This document shows, in pieces, positions 1 through 6,152 of a DNA stretch of 8,301 nucleotides. The notes beneath the pieces were generated by a model. The model was not told the DNA's origin and did no database searches. It was given only the letters and a program-made list of their open reading frames with translations. The translations under genes were made by a program, and so were the position numbers. How positions within the stretch are numbered: the stretch's first letter is position 1; each line of letters opens with the position of its first letter. The stretch is from JAKJGA01 sp029554345 (GTDB taxonomy: Bacteria > Spirochaetota > UBA4802 > JAFGJZ01): NCBI GenBank assembly GCA_035395685.1, contig DAOPBR010000076.1, positions 1 through 8,301 on the forward strand, written 5' to 3'.

Positions 1-92
1 TACTGAATAGGATTTTCACCTATATAATTAACGCACCTTATCATGGCGCACCGGACAGAAAGAATGATTTCAATGCTAAATTGATATTTCTC

Positions 93-112
93 AACAGACA
101 TCCTTGTCTGTT
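93..112. other. Short perfect hairpin, function unknown
   Basis: AACAGACA and TGTCTGTT form a perfect 8-bp stem around a TCCT loop. The sequence after it on the plus strand is TCG and there is no T-run on either strand, so it is a poor terminator candidate. It may end an unseen upstream unit or be part of the ilvD leader. The rest of 1-160 is AT-rich and shows no gene or strong promoter that I can support. Confidence 0.3.
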
Positions 113-170
113 TCGACCAGAATAAAAATAAAAATGTTCGCACATAAGTCTTAAGTAACGCTTGCGGTGT

Positions 171-309
171 CCCGCTATGGTCTTCGACCATCTCGCGGGC
201 TATGTTTCCGCTTCCTGCGGAAACTGGCGAAGCCTTGAAAAGTACGCCCGCCTCTCGGGCTTCCCAGATTCCAAAGACAAAGTCTTTGGAGCCCGTCCGG
301 CTCGAGGAC
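171..309. repeat. Array of six adjacent short hairpins upstream of ilvD
   Basis: Six inverted repeats follow one another with short linkers. They are CCCGC/GCGGG around ATGGTC/GACCAT (171-199), GTTTCCGC/GCGGAAAC (204-224), GGC/GCC (226-234), GCCCG/CGGGC (246-260), TCCAAAGAC/GTCTTTGGA (270-290) and GTCC/GGAC (295-309). Alternative pairings exist: GCGGGC at 195-200 can pair with GCCCGC at 246-251, and CGGGCT at 256-261 with AGCCCG at 290-295, so the RNA could switch folds. Counted by eye, bases 161-300 are about 59% G+C against about 34% for 1-160, so the block looks distinct from its surroundings. None of the stems ends in a T-run, so they are not ordinary terminators. It could be a dispersed palindromic repeat or a structured leader RNA; I recognise no known family, including T-box. 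Confidence 0.6.
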
Positions 310-356
310 AAATTTTTATTGATAAAATACCCGTTTCCATTTCTGATGTTTTGTCA

Positions 357-370
357 GGACGTTTGCGTCC
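357..370 (+). promoter_or_regulatory. Hairpin directly upstream of the ilvD ribosome binding site
   Basis: GGACG and CGTCC form a 5-bp stem with a TTTG loop. It ends two bases before the AAGGAG Shine-Dalgarno sequence (373-378) of ilvD. The stem leaves the ribosome binding site itself free, so it would stack beside it rather than hide it. Whether it regulates anything is not shown. Confidence 0.35.
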
Positions 371-384
371 GGAAGGAGAATAAA

Positions 385-2046
385 ATGAGAAGTGACTTGA
401 TGAAAAAGGGCCGCGAGAAAGCGCCTCACCGTTCGCTCTTCAAAGCTGCGGGACTTTCAGATGAAGAACTGGCACGTCCGATTATCGGAATCGTAAATTC
501 AGCCAATGAGATTATTCCGGGGCACATCCACCTCAACAATATATCCGAAGCCGTAAAAAAAGGAGTCCTTTCAAACGGCGGAACTCCGCTTGAATTTTCA
601 GTAATAGGCGTCTGCGACGGAATCGCGATGAACCATAAAGGAATGAAATATTCACTCGGCTCGAGAGAACTCATTGCAGACTCAATAGAAATTATGGCGA
701 CAGCTCACCCTTTCGACGGGCTTGTATTCATTCCGAACTGCGATAAAATCGTTCCTGCGATGATAATCGCCGCTCTCAGAATGAACATCCCTTCAATAGT
801 AATCAGCGGCGGACCGATGCTTCCCGGCCGTCACAAAGGAAAAGATATTTCGCTTACACAGATGTTTGAAGGCGTCGGAAAAGTCGCGATCGGTCAGATG
901 ACTGACGATGAGCTTTATGAAATGGAATGCAAGGCATGTCCGGGCGCCGGTTCGTGCTCGGGTCTTTTTACGGCAAATTCGATGAACTGCCTGAGCGAGG
1001 TTCTCGGAATCGCGCTTCCTTTCAACGGAACAATTCCGTCGGTAAGCTCCGACCGCATACGACTCGCGAAGCTCGCGGGCAAACAGATAATGACTCTAGT
1101 TGAAAAAGACATCAAGCCGAAAGACATCATTACAAAGGATGCCATTTATAACGCGCTCGCGGTGGATATGGCAATCGGAGGCTCATCAAATACGGCACTT
1201 CATATTCCGGCAATTGCGCATTATGCAGGAATAAACCTGACGCTCAAAGATATCAATCCTGTGGCGGCAAAGGTTCCTCATCTCTGTACGCTTTCTCCGG
1301 GAGGCCCGCATCATATAATCGATCTTCACGATGCCGGAGGAATCCCTGCTGTAACAAATGAACTCGTTAAAAACGGAATGATGAACAATGACGCTCTCAC
1401 AGTAACAGGAAAGAGCATTTCCGAAAACTGCGCAAAAAGCGAAATTCTTAACAAAGACGTTATCCGACCTGTTTCGGCTCCTGTTCACGCCGACGGCGGA
1501 CTCGCGGTTCTGACAGGAAACATAGCCCCCGACGGAGCGATTGTAAAGAAAGGAGCAGTTGCTCCTGAAATGCTCAAACACTCGGGACCTGCAAAAGTTT
1601 TCGCAAGCGAAGAGGAAGCGGTCGAAGCGATCTTCGGCGGAAAAATAGTAAAAGGCGATGTAGTCGTAATAAGATATGAAGGTCCGCGCGGAGGCCCCGG
1701 CATGAGAGAGATGCTCACACCGACTTCGGTAATCGCCGGAATGGGACTCGATAAGGACGTAGCATTGATCACTGACGGAAGATTTTCCGGAGCTACAAGA
1801 GGCGCGAGCATCGGACATGTTTCGCCTGAAGCTGCGGCAAAAGGTCCGATTGCAGCGATTCAAAACGGCGACATCATCGAAATTGATATCGACGCATGCA
1901 GTCTGAACGTGAAGCTTTCAGATGAAGAGATCAAAAAGCGCCTGTCTGAACTCGGCGAATTTAAACCGAAAATTACAGAAGGATACATGAAGCGCTACGC
2001 GATGCTTGTATCAAGCGCGGACAAAGGCGCTGTCTTCGACATATAA
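385..2046 (+). CDS. ilvD: Dihydroxy-acid dehydratase
   Basis: This cytosolic Fe-S enzyme dehydrates 2,3-dihydroxy-isovalerate and 2,3-dihydroxy-3-methylvalerate to the 2-oxo acids that lead to valine, leucine, isoleucine and pantothenate. The 553-residue product matches the short archaeal/clostridial size class; E. coli IlvD is about 616. Family motifs are clear: PGHIHL (45-50), CDGIAMNH (77-84), NCDK (118-121, with a cluster Cys119 and the Lys that is carbamylated in characterised homologues), CPGAGSCSG (185-193, cluster Cys191), RYEGPRGGPGM (430-440) and TDGRFSG (463-469) with the Ser of the active-site loop. The third cluster ligand is unclear because the TPCN cysteine of [2Fe-2S] types is replaced by PGH. 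The frame is open from 202, but the start at 385 is preferred: AAGGAG lies 6 bases upstream and homology begins there. It appears monocistronic, ending at the 2055-2082 terminator. Confidence 0.96.
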   Translation: MRSDLMKKGREKAPHRSLFKAAGLSDEELARPIIGIVNSANEIIPGHIHLNNISEAVKKGVLSNGGTPLEFSVIGVCDGIAMNHKGMKYSLGSRELIADSIEIMATAHPFDGLVFIPNCDKIVPAMIIAALRMNIPSIVISGGPMLPGRHKGKDISLTQMFEGVGKVAIGQMTDDELYEMECKACPGAGSCSGLFTANSMNCLSEVLGIALPFNGTIPSVSSDRIRLAKLAGKQIMTLVEKDIKPKDIITKDAIYNALAVDMAIGGSSNTALHIPAIAHYAGINLTLKDINPVAAKVPHLCTLSPGGPHHIIDLHDAGGIPAVTNELVKNGMMNNDALTVTGKSISENCAKSEILNKDVIRPVSAPVHADGGLAVLTGNIAPDGAIVKKGAVAPEMLKHSGPAKVFASEEEAVEAIFGGKIVKGDVVVIRYEGPRGGPGMREMLTPTSVIAGMGLDKDVALITDGRFSGATRGASIGHVSPEAAAKGPIAAIQNGDIIEIDIDACSLNVKLSDEEIKKRLSELGEFKPKITEGYMKRYAMLVSSADKGAVFDI

Positions 2047-2054
2047 ACGCAAAA

Positions 2055-2082
2055 AAGGAACCCTGATTTAACAGGGTTCCTT
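2055..2082. terminator. Bidirectional intrinsic terminator between ilvD and the lipoprotein gene
   Basis: AAGGAACCCTG and CAGGGTTCCTT make an 11-bp perfect stem with a 6-base loop. Read on the minus strand the stem runs straight into six T residues, an ideal terminator for the lipoprotein gene. On the plus strand it begins 8 bases after the ilvD stop and is followed by TAAACTTTT, a weaker but usable U-rich tail. It serves both convergent genes. Confidence 0.9.
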
Positions 2083-2170
2083 AAACTTTTATCATAAATA
2101 TTTTATAATACCACATCACCGCATGTATATCGGCGAAATAGTCTCAATGAAACATCAGGTTTAAATCAGA

Positions 2171-2962
2171 CTACGGAGTAACAATCACATTGCAGAGAAT
2201 GACTATCTTCTGTCTCAGCATATCTTCAAAAATTATCCAGACCTTGTGAGTTCCGACCGAACTCACTCTCAGCATATGATTAGGATCCGGTACAGTTGCA
2301 TCAGGGCCGTAAAGAGTCGCAACGAGTGACTTGTTTGTTCCCGTCGGAGTTTCAAGTCCGAAGACCTTATCTTTATCGCCAATCGAAATATTTTGAGGAT
2401 TTGATTCAGAGTCTTTTTCAACAAATAGAAATGATCCCGTGCAGTCCGAAGTCAAAGTCAGCGGGCATGAACCGTTGCTAGCCAGAGTGATAGTATCACC
2501 GTCTGATATCAGACTTCCGTCTTTTTCCGCTTTAATGTTAGCCTTAGGTTTCGCCTTACCTATATAAATCACTTCGACAGCTTCATTATTTCTTCTTGTG
2601 GGATCGGATACAGTCAGCTTCACAGTAACAAGTTCGCCGGATTTCATCTTTCCGGTAACAAATACAACCTCAACTTCTCCATTCGATTCTTTTTGCCCGG
2701 CAAAGCTCCCCTGGTCGGAGGTAAAGGTATAAGTAAGTCCTTCATTTTCCGGATCATAAGCACTGGCTTTTACGATAAAAGGAATATCCGGGATGAGATT
2801 ATCCTCATAATTTATCAAATTGGAATCAGAAGGTTCAAAACTAATACTGGTAATTACCGGCGATTCGTTGGGAACAAAATTCTGAGCATCATCCAGAACT
2901 TCCCCGCCGCAAGCACAAAGATAAAGCAAAATAGTGAAACAAAATTTATTGATATGATTCAA
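2171..2962 (-). CDS. Predicted lipoprotein with Ig-like repeats
   Basis: The product is a 263-residue protein of unknown function, likely lipid-anchored and exposed outside the cytoplasmic membrane. The N-terminus has a short charged start, a hydrophobic run (about residues 8-15) and a lipobox Leu-Cys-Ala before Cys18. Residues 34-135 resemble a PKD/cadherin-like Ig fold: a strand pattern beginning SPVITSISF and an acidic turn with DPENEG (70-75) before a TYTF strand. Residues 136-263 look like a second all-beta domain with a Cys pair at 166 and 174 that could form a disulphide. The start is the TTG at 2962: AAGGAG lies 6 bases upstream on this strand. An upstream in-frame TTG at 2983 would add seven residues but lacks such a site. 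The gene converges on ilvD and diverges from metH, so it is its own unit. The fold assignment is by eye. Confidence 0.75.
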   Translation of the reverse strand: MNHINKFCFTILLYLCACGGEVLDDAQNFVPNESPVITSISFEPSDSNLINYEDNLIPDIPFIVKASAYDPENEGLTYTFTSDQGSFAGQKESNGEVEVVFVTGKMKSGELVTVKLTVSDPTRRNNEAVEVIYIGKAKPKANIKAEKDGSLISDGDTITLASNGSCPLTLTSDCTGSFLFVEKDSESNPQNISIGDKDKVFGLETPTGTNKSLVATLYGPDATVPDPNHMLRVSSVGTHKVWIIFEDMLRQKIVILCNVIVTP

Positions 2963-3075
2963 GAAAATCTCCTTATCAAACAATCTTTATATCCAGCCAA
3001 AAGTCTTATTAACTCCGCAAAAAGTAGTGTCATTTCCAATTAAAAATCTACATACAAAATGTAAAAAAACACTTT

Positions 3076-3103
3076 ACCATAAAAAAAATAGTCCGAATGT
3101 AAA
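3076..3103 (-). promoter_or_regulatory. Candidate sigma-70-type promoter for the lipoprotein gene
   Basis: On the minus strand TTTACA (3103-3098) and TATGGT (3081-3076) are 16 bases apart and about 114 bases upstream of the TTG start. TTTACA matches the -35 consensus at five of six positions; the -10 match is only four of six. The region is very AT-rich, so chance matches are likely. Confidence 0.25.
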
Positions 3104-3168
3104 GAATATTTTATTGCAAAAATATGCCTTTCTTTTTTCATTTCCCTTTCTAAAAAACGAGGTAAAAT

Positions 3169-5580
3169 ATGAAATTCAACGATCTCTTAAAACACAACCG
3201 GGCGGCCGTACTTGACGGAGGAATGGGATCGTTGCTGATGCAGAGAATCCCTTCATACAAAGGCTGTTTCGAGCTTTTAAATGCCGAAAACGGCGACATT
3301 GTAACAGAGATACACAATCTTTATGTTTCTGCCGGTGCAGATATAATCGAAACAAACTCTTTCGGCGGAAGCAAACTTAAACTTGCTGAATATTCACTTT
3401 CGGACAGATGCCGCGAACTCAATAGAAAAGCTGCCGAATGCGCTAGAAATACTGCAAAAGACAAAGCTCTTGTTGCAGGCTCTGTGGGACCCGCAGGCGG
3501 ACTGATTGAACCCGTCGGAAAACTTACTTTTGATGAAGTCTATGAATCGTTTGCTGAACAGATCATCGGTCTTGCTGAAGGCGGAGCTGATTTAATCGCA
3601 ATCGAAACGATGAATGACATCAACGAAGCACGAATAGCACTTATGGCCGCTAAAGAAAACTGCTCTCTTCCGGTAATTACAAGCGTAACTTTTAAAGAAG
3701 ACGGAAAAACTCACGGCGGCACTGACATTATAACCGCTTTCGCAACACTTGCTCAATACGGAGCTGACGCGGTCGGAGCGAATTGCGGACTAGGACCGGA
3801 TATAATATATTCAATTCTCTCAGATAATTTTTCAACGATCAATAAACTCGGAGTTCCCGTCGCAGTATGGGCTAACGCAGGACTGCCGATTGTAGTAGAA
3901 GGTAAAACAACATATCCAATGACTCCCGATAAATTCGGAGAATTAGCTTCCAAACTCGCCGAACTCGGAGTCAAAATTATCGGAGGATGCTGCGGAACAA
4001 ATCCAGATCACATCAAAGCAGTAAAAGACTGTACAAGCTCCATTGAACAAAGGCCTTTTGAGTATAAACATAGTTTTCACTATGCTACCAGCAGATACTC
4101 GTCTCTCGACATTCAGTCTGCAGATTTCGTAAAAGTCGGAGAAAGACTGAATCCGACCGCAAGAAAAGCATTTGCAGCCGATCTCAAATCAAATTCGACT
4201 CAGTTTTTGCGTTCAGAAGCGAAAGCCCAGCAGGATGAAGGCGCTGATATTCTTGATATCAACGTAGGAACACCCGGCATTGATGAAATTGCCGCGATGA
4301 AAAATTCTGTAAATATTCTTACAACGCTGGTTAAAACTCCGTTGATGATTGATTCGGAAAACGGAGAAGTTCTAACATCAGCACTTAAAAATTATCCTGG
4401 AATTGCGCTGATAAATTCAATCAATGCCAGAAAGGATAAATATAATGAAATAATACCAATCGTAAAACGCTTTCGTTCATTTATAGTAGGTCTATGCATT
4501 GATGAAACAGGAGTTCATAGAAATGCCGCCAAAAGAATAGAAATCGGCGACAAACTCATTCAAATGCTTATTAATGACGGAATAGATAAAGAACGCATAA
4601 TCATCGACCCTCTAATGCTTGCAGAAAGTGCAGAGCCGGGATCTGCAGTAGAAACATTGAAAGTAATCGAACATTTCACAAAACAGGGAATTAAAACAAG
4701 TCTCGGCATAAGCAACATTTCTTTCGGCCTGCCCGAAAGAAAACACATCAACAATGCATTCATAAAGGAAGGTTTTAAGCGCGGACTGAAATTCGGAATT
4801 GTAAACACTAAAGCTTTCGAGATTATCGACAGCAATTCACTCGAAGAAAATCTTGCTAAAGATTTCATTTATGGAAAAGATGTAAATGCCGTAAAATATA
4901 TTGAACATTTCAAATCATCCGCAACCGGTACAATTTCATCCATATCATCAAAATCTGAACTCGGTATTCTTGAACGGATTAAGATGCTTGTTATCGAAGG
5001 TGATTCTGATTCAATCTGTAAAGAAATCGAATCAGCTCTAAATGAATTTAAACCTGATACGATTATGGATGATGCATTGATCGCCGGGCTCAATGTTGTA
5101 GGAGATCTTTATGAGAAAGGTGAATATTTTCTTCCGCAGATGATATCTTCTGCTAATGCAATGAAACAGGGTTTTACTGTATTGAAGCCTATTATGAAGC
5201 AGGAATCTTCGAAAGCTTCGAAATCCGTCGTAATCTGCACAGTCAAAGGCGATATCCACGATATCGGCAAAAATATCGTAGCTATGATGCTTGAGAATCA
5301 TGGGTTTAACGTATATGACATGGGCAAGGATATCGACAATGAGCTTATATTAGAAAAAGCCGCCGAAGTCAAAGCGGACATTATATGCCTTAGTTCTCTT
5401 CTTACTACAACTATGCCTGAAATGAAAGCAATGTCGGAACTCATTTTTGCGAAAAAACTTCCCTACAAATTAATGGTTGGAGGAGCAGTCGTAACCGAGG
5501 AATATGCCAAATCGATCGGAGCTTTCTACAGCAAAGATGCTGTTGAAGCATCCCACGTAGCAAAAAAACTATGCATTTAA
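3169..5580 (+). CDS. metH: Cobalamin-dependent methionine synthase, without reactivation domain
   Basis: It transfers the methyl group of 5-methyltetrahydrofolate to homocysteine through enzyme-bound cobalamin, making methionine in the cytoplasm. The 803 residues contain, in order: a homocysteine-binding barrel (about 1-290) with zinc ligands Cys206 (GANCG) and Cys274/Cys275 (GGCCGTNPDH); a pterin-binding barrel (about 317-580) starting VGERLNPT (323-330) and with DILDINVG (360-367); a four-helix cap (about 595-675); and a B12-binding Rossmann domain with GDIHDIG (694-700), where His697 is the cobalt ligand. The C-terminal AdoMet-binding reactivation domain of the roughly 1,230-residue E. coli MetH is absent, as in Thermotoga MetH. 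The stop directly follows the B12 domain, so this looks like natural architecture and not truncation. GAGGT lies 5 bases before the ATG. I see no SAM or cobalamin riboswitch in the 206-base leader. Confidence 0.95.
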   Translation: MKFNDLLKHNRAAVLDGGMGSLLMQRIPSYKGCFELLNAENGDIVTEIHNLYVSAGADIIETNSFGGSKLKLAEYSLSDRCRELNRKAAECARNTAKDKALVAGSVGPAGGLIEPVGKLTFDEVYESFAEQIIGLAEGGADLIAIETMNDINEARIALMAAKENCSLPVITSVTFKEDGKTHGGTDIITAFATLAQYGADAVGANCGLGPDIIYSILSDNFSTINKLGVPVAVWANAGLPIVVEGKTTYPMTPDKFGELASKLAELGVKIIGGCCGTNPDHIKAVKDCTSSIEQRPFEYKHSFHYATSRYSSLDIQSADFVKVGERLNPTARKAFAADLKSNSTQFLRSEAKAQQDEGADILDINVGTPGIDEIAAMKNSVNILTTLVKTPLMIDSENGEVLTSALKNYPGIALINSINARKDKYNEIIPIVKRFRSFIVGLCIDETGVHRNAAKRIEIGDKLIQMLINDGIDKERIIIDPLMLAESAEPGSAVETLKVIEHFTKQGIKTSLGISNISFGLPERKHINNAFIKEGFKRGLKFGIVNTKAFEIIDSNSLEENLAKDFIYGKDVNAVKYIEHFKSSATGTISSISSKSELGILERIKMLVIEGDSDSICKEIESALNEFKPDTIMDDALIAGLNVVGDLYEKGEYFLPQMISSANAMKQGFTVLKPIMKQESSKASKSVVICTVKGDIHDIGKNIVAMMLENHGFNVYDMGKDIDNELILEKAAEVKADIICLSSLLTTTMPEMKAMSELIFAKKLPYKLMVGGAVVTEEYAKSIGAFYSKDAVEASHVAKKLCI

Positions 5581-5607
5581 CAGAATTAATCCTGATGTTT
5601 TGAAAAT

Positions 5608-5650
5608 AATCATGCCGGTTTCGTTGTTATTTAAGGAGGCCGGCATGATT
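5608..5650 (+). promoter_or_regulatory. Perfect 11-bp inverted repeat enclosing the RBS and start codon of the next gene
   Basis: AATCATGCCGG (5608-5618) is the exact reverse complement of CCGGCATGATT (5640-5650). The 21-base loop between them contains the Shine-Dalgarno sequence AAGGAGG (5633-5639), and the 3' arm contains the ATG start codon (5645-5647). As RNA the stem would bury the start codon with the ribosome binding site in the loop. As DNA it could be an operator dyad for a repressor. There is no T-run after it, so it is not a terminator. Confidence 0.75.
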
Positions 5651-6106
5651 GAAACTACATTGAATATCTCACTGGAATCTTATAATAAAATAATTAAATT
5701 CTCATCTCTCAATAACATCCGAAGAAAGAAGATAATCAACTACGTTCTTCAAGAGTGTTTAAAAAATCAGATTTTGCAGAAAAAAGATGCAAATCTATTC
5801 AAAGCTGTTCGATATCAAAAGAAAAAACACACTGACCAAGAATGGAAAATTTTCCATGCGAGCATTCCGGATTCATTATATGAGTCTTGCATGGATTACA
5901 GAAGACTTTACAAAGTTTCAGTATCTTCTATTCTCGAATGGGGTATTGAATATTTACTTGCGATTATCATAGAAAAAATTCTGCGCAATGATAATCCGAA
6001 ATCTCAAACAGATAACTATCGAATTGATTTTAACCTAAAAACATTTTTTAATGCGAATTTCATAAAACTATCATATTATGGAACCATAAAAATCAAAACA
6101 GGCTGA
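5645..6106 (+). CDS. Small protein with two ribbon-helix-helix-like units, putative DNA-binding
   Basis: I do not recognise this 153-residue basic protein as a named family. Two segments share the strand-helix-helix pattern of ribbon-helix-helix (Arc/MetJ/CopG) proteins. Unit A (about 4-40) has a TLNISLES strand followed by helices from Tyr13 to Leu39. Unit B (about 67-105) has an IFHASIPDS strand followed by helices from Leu78 to Leu104. Both helix pairs span 27 residues. A lysine-rich linker (about 45-62) joins them and a less ordered AT-rich tail follows. Such proteins normally dimerise to form one DNA-binding fold; here both copies could lie in one chain. The start at 5645 has AAGGAGG five bases upstream; an in-frame TTG at 5600 lacks one. 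It lies 64 bases after metH and may be cotranscribed. DNA binding is inferred from pattern only. The stop codon lies inside the following terminator stem. Confidence 0.6.
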   Translation: MIETTLNISLESYNKIIKFSSLNNIRRKKIINYVLQECLKNQILQKKDANLFKAVRYQKKKHTDQEWKIFHASIPDSLYESCMDYRRLYKVSVSSILEWGIEYLLAIIIEKILRNDNPKSQTDNYRIDFNLKTFFNANFIKLSYYGTIKIKTG

Positions 6107-6124
6107 AAAAATCTATTCAGCCTG
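6099..6124. terminator. Terminator between convergent small gene and hexokinase gene
   Basis: CAGGCTGAA and TTCAGCCTG form a perfect 9-bp stem with an 8-base loop. On the minus strand the stem is followed by TTTTGATTTTT, so it is a good intrinsic terminator for the hexokinase gene, whose stop is 28 bases away. On the plus strand no T-run follows, so it can at most protect the 3' end of the small gene. That gene's TGA stop (6104-6106) is part of the stem. Confidence 0.8.
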
Positions 6125-6152
6125 CGTCAATTCACTTTATTAATTCAATAAA

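Noticed and set aside
3..101. Minus-strand open frame from ATG at 101 (or 44) running off the left edge, 33 codons visible
   Set aside because: No properly spaced ribosome binding site, no recognisable protein similarity, and too short to judge; an upstream gene could still lie outside the window.
202..384. N-terminal extension of IlvD by 61 residues from ATG 202
   Set aside because: The extension translates the hairpin array, has no family similarity, and the ATG at 385 has an ideal Shine-Dalgarno sequence.
160..384. T-box or integron attC site suggested by stacked hairpins upstream of an amino-acid gene
   Set aside because: No T-box bulge motif and no terminator/antiterminator pair; the GTTTCCGC/GCGGAAAC arms do not fit the RYYYAAC/GTTRRRY core of attC sites.
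1697..1705. CCGGCATGA inside ilvD matching one arm of the 5608-5650 dyad
   Set aside because: It is explained by the conserved GPGMRE codons of ilvD and has no second arm nearby.
1186..1863. Long minus-strand open frame of 225 codons inside ilvD
   Set aside because: It is the antisense shadow of a strongly conserved ilvD coding region, with low-complexity Cys/Arg/Ser-rich translation and no start signal.
2963..3168. SAM or cobalamin riboswitch before metH
   Set aside because: The leader is AT-rich with only trivial stems and shows none of the conserved riboswitch core sequences.
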